From Marinobacter manganoxydans MnI7-9 (GTDB taxonomy: Bacteria > Pseudomonadota > Gammaproteobacteria > Pseudomonadales > Oleiphilaceae): a DNA stretch of 64,000 bases. A program made the position numbers and the translations under genes. The stretch lies in contig NZ_AGTR01000026.1 in NCBI RefSeq assembly GCF_000235625.1, forward strand, positions 1-64,000. Direction: 5' to 3'. The notes below the pieces were generated by a model. The model was not told the origin of the DNA. It saw only the letters and a program-made list of their open reading frames with translations, and searched no databases. Positions 45,297-53,707 of the stretch are shown one piece after another; position 1 is the stretch's first letter, and the number at the start of each line of letters is the position of its first letter.

Positions 45297-46558
45297 GTAG
45301 TGAGCGTCAGCGAATTGCTGTCATTGGGGCCGGCGTTTCCGGCCTCACGGCTGCCTGGCTTTTGGCCGAGAAACACGAGGTTGAGGTTTTTGAAGCAGGC
45401 GACTATGCCGGCGGTCACACCAACACCGAGCAGGTTGAAGCCGGTGGCCGAACCTGGCCGGTCAACACGGGGTTTATCGTGTTCAACGACTGGACCTATC
45501 CCAATTTCATCAAGTTGATGGACCGGCTTGGCGTGCCATCGGAAGTGAGCGACATGAGCTTCAGCGTGGATTGCAGCAGCACCGGCCTGCAATACAACGG
45601 CACCAGCCTGAACACCCTGTTCGCCCAGCGCCGGAACCTGCTTAACCTGCCGTTCCTGAAAATGGTGCGGGAGATTCTGCGCTTCAACAAGGAAACCCGG
45701 GCAGACCTTGAGGCGGGCAACATCAACAATGAGGAAACTCTTGGCGAATATCTGAACCGGAATGGGTATTCCCGTTACTTCCGGAATTACTACATCGTGC
45801 CCATGGGTGCGGCCATCTGGTCAGCACCGGAGATCATTCTGGAGCAGTTTCCCATCCGGTTCTTCCTGCAGTTCTTCAACAACCACGGCATGCTGTCCGT
45901 GGATGACCGACCCACGTGGCGGGTGATTTCCGGAGGTTCTGCCCAGTACGTCAAAAAGATGATGGAGCGCCTGGGCGACGCCACGCACCTGAACAGCCCT
46001 GTCGAGAGGGTGGTCAGAGATGAAGACGGTGTGACCGTCTCGGTAAAGGGCCAGGATCATCACTTCGACCAGGTGATCTTTGCGTGCCACAGCGATCAGG
46101 CGCTGGCCATGCTTGGAGACCCGACTGACAAAGAGCGGGATATCCTGGGCGCCATGGCTTACCAGAACAACGATGTGGTGCTTCATACCGACAGCAGCGT
46201 GTTGCCGGACAATCGCCGCGCCTGGGCTGCCTGGAACTACTTTATCCCGACCCACAGCACGGAACCTGTCTCCGTTACCTACAACATGAACATTCTGCAG
46301 AACTTCCACGATGCTCCAGAAACCTTCTGCGTGACCCTCAATCGCAGCCGCGATATCGATCCCGACAAGGTGATCAAGCGCTTTGAGTACGCTCACCCGG
46401 TGTTCACCCTGGATGCGGTGGCAGCCCAGGAACGCTACGATGAAATCGGCAACCAGAATCGCACCCATTACTGTGGCGCCTACTGGTTCAACGGATTCCA
46501 TGAAGACGGTGTCCGCAGTGCGCTGCGGGTAACCGAGGCCTTCGGGGTGGAGCTTTGA
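45293..46558 (+). CDS. FAD/NAD(P)-binding oxidoreductase of lipid operon
   Basis: A 421-residue flavoprotein of the amine-oxidase/protoporphyrinogen-oxidase superfamily: VIGAGVSGLTAAWLLAEKHE followed by VEVFEAGDYAGGHTNTEQ, and a C-terminal THYCGAYWFNGFHEDGVRSA. Members are often found next to DUF1365 and a cyclopropane-synthase-like gene, as here. A role in modifying methylated or cyclopropane fatty acids is inferred from this linkage. It overlaps its neighbours by four bases at each end. Confidence 0.87.
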   Translation: MSSERQRIAVIGAGVSGLTAAWLLAEKHEVEVFEAGDYAGGHTNTEQVEAGGRTWPVNTGFIVFNDWTYPNFIKLMDRLGVPSEVSDMSFSVDCSSTGLQYNGTSLNTLFAQRRNLLNLPFLKMVREILRFNKETRADLEAGNINNEETLGEYLNRNGYSRYFRNYYIVPMGAAIWSAPEIILEQFPIRFFLQFFNNHGMLSVDDRPTWRVISGGSAQYVKKMMERLGDATHLNSPVERVVRDEDGVTVSVKGQDHHFDQVIFACHSDQALAMLGDPTDKERDILGAMAYQNNDVVLHTDSSVLPDNRRAWAAWNYFIPTHSTEPVSVTYNMNILQNFHDAPETFCVTLNRSRDIDPDKVIKRFEYAHPVFTLDAVAAQERYDEIGNQNRTHYCGAYWFNGFHEDGVRSALRVTEAFGVEL

Positions 46559-47445
46559 CCATGAACAGCCAGTGGCTGGAGGGTACTGTCCGGCACAGAC
46601 GGAAGTACCCGGTGCAACACGAATTCAGCTACAGCACCGGCATGCTGGCCCTGGACACCGATGAGTGGGGCAAGGTTGCCGGGATCAGTCCGCTTTTCTC
46701 CCTGGAACGATTCAACTGGATCTCCCTGAAGCGCAAGGATTACTTTCGCCCGGAAACCGACGACCTGTCGGTGGCTGTTCGCGATCACGTGGAAGAGGCC
46801 ACCGGCTGGCGCCCCGACGGCGAAGTGCAACTGATTACCCACCCCCGCTACTTCGGCTATGTCTTCAATCCGGTCAGTTTCTATTTCTGCTACCGGTCCG
46901 GGGAATGCCCCGCTGATGGTGTGGTTCCCAAAGTGATCGTTGCCCAGATTACCAACACACCCTGGCACGATCGACATGCCTATTGCCTGGAGACCACAGG
47001 AGCGGAACCCAACCAGGCCGGTTGGCGCACCGAGCAGTTTGGCTTCAGCAAGCGCTTTCATGTGTCGCCGTTCAATGGCATGAACCAGCATTACGAGTGG
47101 ACATTCAGTTTCCGGGGCCCGGAGCTGAGAATTCACATGAATGTTCTGGAGGAAGGTCGCAAGCATTTTGATGCCACGCTGGTAGTCCAACGCACCCCTC
47201 TCAATCGTAAAGATGTGCATAGAAGTCTTCGAAAGTTTCCGCTTGAGGCGTTCAAGGTTGTGGCAGGCATTTACTGGCATGCGCTCCGTCTCAAGCTGAA
47301 GGGGGCACCGTTTTACAGCCATCCGGACAAACTTCCCGAAGACGACAGTGCCTACCGCCGTGGGCACGATGATTCCGGGCTGGATGTCACCAGCTCCGAG
47401 ACCAATGACAAGATTCGCGGAAGGGTAAGCTCATGGAGAACCTGA
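46555..47445 (+). CDS. DUF1365 family protein
   Basis: A 296-residue protein of DUF1365, with the family start LEGTVRHRRKYPVQHEFSY and the central HPRYFGYVFNPVSFYFCY. Its function is unknown, but it nearly always sits between an FAD oxidoreductase and a cyclopropane-fatty-acid-synthase-like gene, as in this operon. It overlaps the next gene by 13 bases. Confidence 0.88.
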   Translation: MTMNSQWLEGTVRHRRKYPVQHEFSYSTGMLALDTDEWGKVAGISPLFSLERFNWISLKRKDYFRPETDDLSVAVRDHVEEATGWRPDGEVQLITHPRYFGYVFNPVSFYFCYRSGECPADGVVPKVIVAQITNTPWHDRHAYCLETTGAEPNQAGWRTEQFGFSKRFHVSPFNGMNQHYEWTFSFRGPELRIHMNVLEEGRKHFDATLVVQRTPLNRKDVHRSLRKFPLEAFKVVAGIYWHALRLKLKGAPFYSHPDKLPEDDSAYRRGHDDSGLDVTSSETNDKIRGRVSSWRT

Positions 47446-48707
47446 ATACTTCGCTTGAAAACACCTCATCCGGCTCCGGCAGCCTGCCGGCCCTCAGCCG
47501 GTTTGCGAGGACGCTGGTGATTCAGCAGCTCCGGTTACTGGGCGAAGGACAGCTGACGGTAAAGGAATCCGGGTTTGATGACCTGGTTTTCGGAGACGGC
47601 AACAGCCAATACCAGCCTGCCGAACTGATTGTCCATGATCACAGCACCTGGCGGGACCTGCTGACCGGCGGAAGCGTTGGAGCAGCAGAGGCGTATGTGG
47701 CCGGTGACTGGTCGACACCGGATCTGGTGGCCCTGCTCCGGTTCTTTACCCGCAATGTCGACCGCATGAATGAGTTTGAAGACCGGTTCAGCTGGGTTAC
47801 CAAGCCGGCTCTCAAAGGTTTGCACTGGCTGAACCGCAACACCAAAGAAGGCTCCCGGAAGAACATCAGTGCCCATTATGATCTGGGCAACGACCTGTTC
47901 GAGACCTTCCTCGACCCGACCATGATGTATTCCTCGGCCATCTACCCGAGTGCCGAATCCACGCTCGAAGAAGCCGCTATTCACAAGCTGGACACCATCT
48001 GCCAGAAACTGGATCTCCAACCGGGTGACAAGGTGATTGAAATCGGCACCGGCTGGGGCGGTTTCGCTATCCACGCTGCCAGGCATTACGGCTGCCACGT
48101 GACCACGACGACCATTTCCAGAGAGCAGCTGGAGTTGGCGCAAGAGCGAGTTCAGAAGGAAAGTCTGGAAGACCGTATCACCCTCCTGTTCGACGATTAC
48201 CGTGATCTTGAGGGCCAGTTCGACAAGCTGGTCTCCATCGAGATGATCGAGGCCGTTGGCCCGCAGTTCCTGGACAGCTACTTCTCCCAGATTAACGCCC
48301 TGCTCAAGCCGGATGGTCTGGCGCTTGTACAGGCCATCAACATGCCGGAACAGCGCTACCAGAGGGCCCTGAAGAACGTGGACTTCATCCAGCGCTTCAT
48401 ATTCCCCGGCAGCTTTATTCCTTCGTTCGGAGCGATCCTCGAATCGGTTCGCAAGGAAAGCAAGCTGGTGCTGACCCATGCCGAAGACACCGGTTTCCAC
48501 TATGCCCGTACACTTCGTGACTGGTGTGACCGCTTCATGGCCCAGCGCGATAAACTGGAATCAATGGGTTACGACGAGGCATTCCGACGGCTGTGGCACT
48601 TTTACTTTGCCTATTGTGAGGCGGGCTTCAGCGAACGCGCCATTGGCGTGGCTCAGCTGGTGTTCGCCAAGCCCGGCAACAAACGCGAGAATATCTTGAG
48701 CGTATGA
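47433..48707 (+). CDS. Cyclopropane-fatty-acyl-phospholipid synthase-like methyltransferase
   Basis: A 424-residue SAM methyltransferase of the CFA synthase family. N-terminal lipid-binding region, then ISAHYDLGNDLFETFLDP, SAM motif VIEIGTGWGGFAIHAA, YRDLEGQFDKLVSIEMIEAVG and FIQRFIFPGSFIPS, all typical. It transfers a methylene or methyl group to a double bond of membrane phospholipid acyl chains. It could make cyclopropane or methylated fatty acids; which one cannot be read from sequence. Confidence 0.93.
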   Translation: MENLNTSLENTSSGSGSLPALSRFARTLVIQQLRLLGEGQLTVKESGFDDLVFGDGNSQYQPAELIVHDHSTWRDLLTGGSVGAAEAYVAGDWSTPDLVALLRFFTRNVDRMNEFEDRFSWVTKPALKGLHWLNRNTKEGSRKNISAHYDLGNDLFETFLDPTMMYSSAIYPSAESTLEEAAIHKLDTICQKLDLQPGDKVIEIGTGWGGFAIHAARHYGCHVTTTTISREQLELAQERVQKESLEDRITLLFDDYRDLEGQFDKLVSIEMIEAVGPQFLDSYFSQINALLKPDGLALVQAINMPEQRYQRALKNVDFIQRFIFPGSFIPSFGAILESVRKESKLVLTHAEDTGFHYARTLRDWCDRFMAQRDKLESMGYDEAFRRLWHFYFAYCEAGFSERAIGVAQLVFAKPGNKRENILSV

Positions 48708-49225
48708 TAGCCTCAGAAACGGCTCGTAACGTACTGAACTTCCTGCTTTTCCAGGCAGGCTGGTTCGCCTGCGTGTTCTATCCGGGACTGATCGGTGCCG
48801 GGATCGTCGTGGTGTTTCTGATCCTGCATTTTGTGCTGGTCAGCCAGAACCGGATGACCGAATTGCAGTTCATTGGCCTGGGCACCGTGGTTGGTTCCGT
48901 TCTGGACGGCATCTGGTTCCAGACCGGTATTCTGGACGACGGCACCGGCCAGATAATGCTGACACCACCGTGGCTGGTGGCCATCTGGGCCATTTTCATG
49001 ACCACCCTCAGTCATTCTCTGGACTGGATCAGCAAGAAGGCCTGGCTGCCGTTCGTGCTTGCGCCCTTTGCTGGTCCGTTCGCCTACTGGTCCGCAAGCC
49101 AGCTCGGCGCAGTGGAGCTTCCGGAATTGATACCCTCGCTGATTGCGCTCGCTTTCGGCTGGCTGGTCGTTTTTCCACTGCTCTTGTTTGCCCGTAAGAC
49201 CCTATACCCGGAGCTGGTTCGATGA
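48704..49225 (+). CDS. DUF2878 family membrane protein
   Basis: A 173-residue membrane protein with five to six hydrophobic segments, matching the DUF2878 pattern (NFLLFQAGWFACVFYPGL at the N-terminus). Its function is unknown; in other proteobacteria it is also found beside CFA-synthase-like genes. It overlaps the preceding and following genes by four bases. Confidence 0.82.
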   Translation: MIASETARNVLNFLLFQAGWFACVFYPGLIGAGIVVVFLILHFVLVSQNRMTELQFIGLGTVVGSVLDGIWFQTGILDDGTGQIMLTPPWLVAIWAIFMTTLSHSLDWISKKAWLPFVLAPFAGPFAYWSASQLGAVELPELIPSLIALAFGWLVVFPLLLFARKTLYPELVR

Positions 49226-49962
49226 AACGCGCTACCTGGTCAGTTTACGTGGCGCTGTTGGCAGTCGCAGGGCCGGCCGCGGCCGCAGATTTCAGTTTCA
49301 TCGGTACCGCAAGCACGGGAGACGGCAACGTTATTTACGAAGAGCGCCATTCCGTTGATGGTACCTGTGAGGAAGGCGTATTCCGGCCCCGGCAACACGA
49401 GGTGACCTACTTCAAACCGGACGCGGACGAGTCATTCGCCCGCAAAGACCTTGAATACGAGGTTTCAGTACTGCGTCCGTCCGTAGACTTCGTTCAGCCG
49501 ACATTCAGTGAAGAAATGCAGATCACCTACCCTGCACCCGACACTTTGGTGATCGACTGGCAGACGCCAGGCGGCGATTCAGAGCAATTCGAGGTGACAT
49601 ACCCGGAAACTACCGTTGTGGATGCCGGGTTCGATAACTTCGTACGTCAGAATTGGCAGAGTGTTGTGGCTGGCGAGCCGGTTGAATTCCGGTTTCTTGG
49701 ACCTACCCGGGGCGAGCATTATGGTTTCGTTCTGGAACGGGTCGAGAACGACCGGGTGAATGCTGACCATGTCGTACAGATACGCCCTACCGGCATGGTG
49801 CTGCGTTTCCTGGTCGACCCCATCGTGCTGGGTTACAGCAACTCGGGTGCCCTTTCCGACTATCTGGGCCTCACCAATATCCGGAAAAACCAGGATGAAA
49901 ACTACACCGCCCATATCCGCTATAAAGTGAATACCACCCCGGATTGTGAACTGACCCCCTGA
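49222..49962 (+). CDS. Exported protein of unknown function
   Basis: A 246-residue protein with a signal peptide (VYVALLAVAGPAAAADF) and a beta-rich mature part. Two cysteines (C48, C242) could form a disulfide. No family recognised. It is the last gene of the lipid operon and probably acts in the periplasm or at the outer membrane. Confidence 0.75.
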   Translation: MKRATWSVYVALLAVAGPAAAADFSFIGTASTGDGNVIYEERHSVDGTCEEGVFRPRQHEVTYFKPDADESFARKDLEYEVSVLRPSVDFVQPTFSEEMQITYPAPDTLVIDWQTPGGDSEQFEVTYPETTVVDAGFDNFVRQNWQSVVAGEPVEFRFLGPTRGEHYGFVLERVENDRVNADHVVQIRPTGMVLRFLVDPIVLGYSNSGALSDYLGLTNIRKNQDENYTAHIRYKVNTTPDCELTP

Positions 49963-49999
49963 AACTGTCGCCCCTGCCAAGGCAGACCCCGGGGGTCAG
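49951..49999 (+). other. Long inverted repeat after the lipid operon
   Basis: CTGACCCCC (49951-49959) pairs with GGGGGTCAG (49991-49999), and an inner CTGCC/GGCAG stem lies between. The structure spans the stop codon of the preceding gene and has no T-tract. It could slow or end transcription or protect the 3' end. Confidence 0.45.
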
Positions 50000-50043
50000 T
50001 ATGGTAAACTCCGACGGGAATCAACGCCGGAGAGTATTTTGAA

Positions 50044-50856
50044 ATGATGTTCGTCTCTTTCAACGTCAACAGTATCCGCACCCGCCTGCACCAGCTTGAA
50101 GCCGTAATAGACGCCCTCGCACCGGATTTTATCGGCCTTCAGGAAACCAAGGTTCAGGACGACGACTTTCCGGTAGAAGCAATCCGGGACCTTGGCTACC
50201 ACGTGCATTTCCACGGGCAAAAAACCCACTATGGCGTTGCCCTGCTCTCAAAAGCGGAGCCGGAGGAGGTTGTCAAAGGCTACCCGTGGGATGGTGAGGA
50301 TTCCCAGCGCAGGCTGATTACCGGCCATTTCACGGTCAATGGCGAAAAGCTGACGGTGATCAACGGCTATTTTCCCCAGGGTGAAAGCCGTGACCATCCG
50401 GTGAAGTTTCCTGCCAAGGAGAAGTTCTACGGGGATCTGATGCGTTACCTGGACGAGCTCAAGAAAGCGGGCGGCTACGTGGTGGTGATGGGGGATATGA
50501 ACATCTCTCCAACCGATAAAGACATTGGCATTGGCGCCGACAACGCCAAACGCTGGCTACGAACCGGTAAATGCTCTTTCCTCCCGGAGGAACGGGAATG
50601 GCTGGGCCAGGTCGAGTCTCGCGGTTATACCGATGTGTTCCGGCACCTTCATCCTGATGAAGCGGACACTTTCAGCTGGTTTGACTACCGCAGCAAGGGT
50701 TTCGAGCGAGACCCCAAGCGTGGTCTGCGGATTGATCTGATCATGGCCAGTGACAGCCTGCTGCCCAAAGCCCGGAAAGCGGGTGTTTCCTACGACATTC
50801 GAGCCATGGAAAGGCCGTCCGACCACTGTCCGGTCTGGGCGAGCTTCGAGCTCTAG
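50044..50856 (+). CDS. xthA: Exodeoxyribonuclease III
   Basis: A 270-residue AP endonuclease/3'-5' exonuclease of the ExoIII family: [26 protein letters not shown] with the metal-binding glutamate, [15 protein letters not shown] and the final [12 protein letters not shown] with the catalytic Asp-His. It acts in base-excision repair. A second ATG follows the first directly. TetR lies 18 bases downstream. Confidence 0.95.
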   Translation: MMFVSFNVNSIRTRLHQLEAVIDALAPDFIGLQETKVQDDDFPVEAIRDLGYHVHFHGQKTHYGVALLSKAEPEEVVKGYPWDGEDSQRRLITGHFTVNGEKLTVINGYFPQGESRDHPVKFPAKEKFYGDLMRYLDELKKAGGYVVVMGDMNISPTDKDIGIGADNAKRWLRTGKCSFLPEEREWLGQVESRGYTDVFRHLHPDEADTFSWFDYRSKGFERDPKRGLRIDLIMASDSLLPKARKAGVSYDIRAMERPSDHCPVWASFEL

Positions 50857-50874
50857 GGGCTGGCCCGGCGCGAT

Positions 50875-51504
50875 ATGAAAAAAATCAAAACCCGCGACCG
50901 TATACTCCAGACCAGCCTGGCGCTGTTTAACACCGTCGGCGAACCCAATGTCACCACCCTGCTGATCTCTGATGAGATGGATATCAGCCCGGGTAACCTC
51001 TATTACCACTTCAAGAGCAAAGGCGATATTGTCGAGGAAATCTTCGATCAGTACGAACACGACATGGTCGACTTGTTGGCGGTTCCGGAAGACGCCGACA
51101 TCAGCCTCGACCAGCAGGGGTTCTTTCTGCACCTGCTGTTCGAGACCGTAGCCCGCTACCGGTTCCTCTATCAGGATCTGGTGAACGTGTTGTCCCGGTA
51201 CGATCAGCTGCAGGTACGATTCAAGCGCATCCAGAAAAAGAAAAGACTGGCTTTCAAGACGATTTGCGAGAGCTTTCGACGCCAGGGCATTATGGCGATT
51301 GAGCAGGAAGAGCTTGATTCTCTTTGTGAGCAGTTGACGCTAACCGCCTGTTATTGGAGTGCTTTCGATACGCTCTCTCACCTGGATGACCGGGAGGCAG
51401 TGGATCCGGGGCGGGGTGTTTACCAGATGATGCACCTGGTGCTGCCCTACCTTGCGCCGGCCGACCGGGAGGAAGCCCGGCTGATGAGCCGGGATTATCT
51501 CTGA
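50875..51504 (+). CDS. TetR family transcriptional regulator
   Basis: A 209-residue regulator. The N-terminal helix-turn-helix is RDRILQTSLALFNTVGEPNV followed by LLISDEMDISPGNLYYHFKSKGDIV, typical for TetR. The C-terminal domain looks hydrophobic and helical, with no recognised ligand. Its target is unknown; the nearby lipid operon or phasin gene would be candidates by position only. Confidence 0.88.
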   Translation: MKKIKTRDRILQTSLALFNTVGEPNVTTLLISDEMDISPGNLYYHFKSKGDIVEEIFDQYEHDMVDLLAVPEDADISLDQQGFFLHLLFETVARYRFLYQDLVNVLSRYDQLQVRFKRIQKKKRLAFKTICESFRRQGIMAIEQEELDSLCEQLTLTACYWSAFDTLSHLDDREAVDPGRGVYQMMHLVLPYLAPADREEARLMSRDYL

Positions 51505-51513
51505 GCCGTAACG

Positions 51514-51927
51514 TTATTCTTCGTCGTCACCGGCACGTTTCCGCAGGCGGGCAAGTTCTGATTCAAGGGCTTCAATACGCCGCTCCATAGATTCGATTTC
51601 TTCACGGCGATGTATGCCCAGACGTCTCAGGGCACCGGACACCCGTTCATCAAACATGTGCTCAAGCCGATCCCAGGTGCCAGTGGCTCGCTCCCGAACC
51701 CCTTCAACCCGATCTTCCACGGACTTGATCTGCTTTTCGACGACGCCCCGGGTTTTGTTCTCGAGCTGCTCACCTTCCTGCACAAGACGCTCGAAGAAAC
51801 GGCCAGTATCTTCCTCGGCTTTGGTATAGGCGCCCAACCCGGCCAGCCAGATCTGGCGGGCTGAACCCTTGATTTTTGCCGCCAGTTGCGGATCATTCTC
51901 CGGCTTATTGTCGTTCTCGTCAGACAT
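51514..51927 (-). CDS. Phasin-family protein (PHA granule-associated)
   Basis: A 137-residue, mostly helical protein with the phasin signature IKGSARQIWLAGLGAYTKAEEDTGRFFERLVQEGEQLE near the N-terminus and a coiled coil (about 105-135) at the end, resembling PhaI/PhaF N-terminal regions. Phasins coat polyhydroxyalkanoate granules. The ATG at 51927 has GAGG six bases upstream; a TTG two codons earlier lacks such spacing. No PHA synthase is in the window. Confidence 0.82.
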   Translation of the reverse strand: MSDENDNKPENDPQLAAKIKGSARQIWLAGLGAYTKAEEDTGRFFERLVQEGEQLENKTRGVVEKQIKSVEDRVEGVRERATGTWDRLEHMFDERVSGALRRLGIHRREEIESMERRIEALESELARLRKRAGDDEE

Positions 51928-52081
51928 GTACAACCTCGGGAGTGCGGATAGTTCTTTCTAACCGCCATTGTATTACAGCTTGGCCCGGATTTCAGTCGGC
52001 CTGGAACCCGCGCAACGAAAGGCGGCAGTATAAAGACGCATCCGATATGAAAAAATGTTTTCAAACGAAAGTGAGTCTCGC

Positions 52082-52209
52082 TTGAAGTGTTCAAAATATA
52101 GTCAATACTTCCCAATACCGGCGTCCCTGCTGATGCCGGTTTGTCTGGAAGTCTTTCATGGATACTACTCGCACGCCTCTGCCCGGCATCCTTTGCCGGG
52201 CTTTTTTTT
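52082..52209 (+). ncRNA. Candidate small RNA or attenuating leader upstream of yeeE
   Basis: A weak promoter (TTGAAG at 52082-52087, AATACT at 52104-52109) leads into a hairpin (ACCGGC/GCCGGT, 52117-52140) and then a strong terminator (GCCCGGC/GCCGGGC, 52181-52201, plus eight T). No gene on this strand lies upstream that would need this terminator: the TetR gene ends 580 bases earlier and the phasin gene is on the other strand. It may be a roughly 95-base small RNA, or a leader that attenuates the YeeE operon. The full 51928-52273 gap holds no convincing gene. Confidence 0.5.
52181..52209 (+). terminator. Strong terminator in the yeeE leader
   Basis: GCCCGGC (52181-52187) and GCCGGGC (52195-52201) form a perfect stem with a seven-base loop, followed by eight T residues. 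It lies 64 bases upstream of the YeeE start. Confidence 0.9.
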
Positions 52210-52273
52210 GTTATTATTGCCCCAAGATATATGCTTATTCCAAAATGAAAGTCTATAAAATTCGGAGTATCAG

Positions 52274-52711
52274 ATGATTGAAATTGCGTGGAGTAACTTC
52301 ACCCCCTGGTCAGCGTTGGCGGGTGGCATACTGGTGGGCATAGCTGCCGCCAGCTTTCTGCTTCTCAACGGGCGGATTGCAGGCATCAGTGGCATTCTTG
52401 GCGGACTTCTTTCACCGGCAAAAGGCGATATTGCCTGGCGCGTGGCGTTCCTTGCCGGACTGATTGGTGCACCGGCAGTCTGGGTACTGGCTACAGAGCT
52501 TCCCCCTATCGAAATCGAGGCCGGCTATCCCGCGCTCATTGTTGCGGGGCTGTTGGTGGGGATCGGCACCCGATATGGTTCCGGCTGTACCAGTGGACAC
52601 GGGGTTTGCGGTCTGTCCCGCCTATCGCTGCGCTCGCTGGCAGTCACGATGAGCTTCATGGCTGCCGGATTTGTCACCGTGTACGTGATTCGTCACCTGA
52701 TGGGGGTGTGA
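52274..52711 (+). CDS. YeeE/YedE family transporter, first half
   Basis: A 145-residue membrane protein with four to five segments. The motif [20 protein letters not shown] carries the two cysteines that, in thiosulfate transporter TsuA, form the substrate path. Such half-size YeeE proteins usually work with a second half. Sulfur-compound import (thiosulfate or related) is inferred from the family. It is followed four bases later by the partner gene. Confidence 0.88.
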   Translation: MIEIAWSNFTPWSALAGGILVGIAAASFLLLNGRIAGISGILGGLLSPAKGDIAWRVAFLAGLIGAPAVWVLATELPPIEIEAGYPALIVAGLLVGIGTRYGSGCTSGHGVCGLSRLSLRSLAVTMSFMAAGFVTVYVIRHLMGV

Positions 52712-52715
52712 CGCC

Positions 52716-53141
52716 ATGAAATTTTCTCTTGCTTCTCTGTTTGCTGGCCTTGTCTTCGGAATGGGGCTTATCGTTTCCGGCATGGCCAATCCTGAAAAGG
52801 TGCTCGGCTTCCTTGATATCGCAGGCCTTTGGGATCCTTCACTGGCGTTTGTGATGGGCGGCGCCATCATGGTGGGTGTGGTCGCGTTTGCTGTTGCCCG
52901 CAAGCGCACCCTTTCCTTCCTCGGGTTCCACATGAAAATGCCCACCAGTGCCCATATCGATAAACGATTGGTACTCGGGGGTCTTATGTTCGGCGTTGGC
53001 TGGGGTATCGCCGGCTTCTGCCCCGGGCCGGGACTGGTCGCGCTCGGTGCCGGTGAAACCAAGGCGGCGGTGTTTGTTGCGGCCATGGTTGCGGGCATGG
53101 GCATTTTCGAAGTCATTGAGCGCAACCGTGCGAAAGTGTAA
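52716..53141 (+). CDS. YeeE/YedE family transporter, second half (DUF6691)
   Basis: A 141-residue membrane protein with four segments and the motif GVGWGIAGFCPGPGLVALG, carrying the third conserved cysteine of the TsuA fold. Together with the preceding gene it would rebuild one full transporter. The basic loop AVARKRTLSFLGFHMK is cytoplasmic. The Blh-type sulfur transferase gene follows after 97 bases. Confidence 0.88.
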   Translation: MKFSLASLFAGLVFGMGLIVSGMANPEKVLGFLDIAGLWDPSLAFVMGGAIMVGVVAFAVARKRTLSFLGFHMKMPTSAHIDKRLVLGGLMFGVGWGIAGFCPGPGLVALGAGETKAAVFVAAMVAGMGIFEVIERNRAKV

Positions 53142-53162
53142 GTATTTTCTGTAAATTTACCC

Positions 53163-53206
53163 GCCGCCATTCTGACACAGCCCGGGGGCTGTGCGATCAT
53201 GGCGGC
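53163..53206 (+). other. Two-tier hairpin upstream of the blh-like gene
   Basis: GCCGCCAT (53163-53170) pairs with ATGGCGGC (53199-53206); inside it CACAGCCC (53176-53183) pairs with GGGCTGTG (53186-53193). Eight plus eight perfect pairs are separated by a five-by-five internal loop. No T-tract follows. It lies 32 bases upstream of the ATG. Confidence 0.6.
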
Positions 53207-53238
53207 AGCTCCACCACCCGATTCGGAGAACGACATCC

Positions 53239-53670
53239 ATGGATATCAGAAAAATCGACGACAACATTTCGGTAGCCCCGCAGATTTCCATTGAAGACGT
53301 GGCAGAAGCCGCGAAGCTGGGGTTCAAGACTCTCGTAGCAAATCGCCCTGACCACGAAGAGCCGGGCCAGCCTGCCATGGCGGATATTGAAGCCGCCGCC
53401 AGGGAACAGGGCCTTGAGTGGGTATACATGCCGGTGGAGTCGGGAAACATCACTGACGACGACGTAAACCGCTTCGCGCCGATGATCCGGGACGCCGAAA
53501 AACCCGTACTGGCATTCTGTCGTTCCGGGACCCGCTGCACCGTGCTCTGGGCTCTGAGCGCGGCCAGAAACACATCAGCCGATGAGATTTTTACCAAAGC
53601 ACGCAACGCCGGTTACGACATTTCCGGCCTTGCACCAAGAATGGCGCAGCAGGCCGCCGACAAAGGCTGA
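53239..53670 (+). CDS. Blh-type sulfur transferase (TIGR01244, DUF442)
   Basis: A 143-residue protein of the phosphatase-like DUF442 family, known as beta-lactamase hydrolase-like sulfur transferase. The active loop FCRSGTRCT holds the catalytic cysteine and arginine. In persulfide and sulfide oxidation loci this domain is linked or fused to a persulfide dioxygenase. GGAGA lies nine bases before the ATG at 53239; a frame reaching back to 53191 runs through the hairpin and is unlikely. Its neighbours are YeeE/YedE transporter genes. Confidence 0.85.
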   Translation: MDIRKIDDNISVAPQISIEDVAEAAKLGFKTLVANRPDHEEPGQPAMADIEAAAREQGLEWVYMPVESGNITDDDVNRFAPMIRDAEKPVLAFCRSGTRCTVLWALSAARNTSADEIFTKARNAGYDISGLAPRMAQQAADKG

Positions 53671-53707
53671 CACTGCCACCGCCTAACCAACGTTCAGGAT
53701 CTACCGC

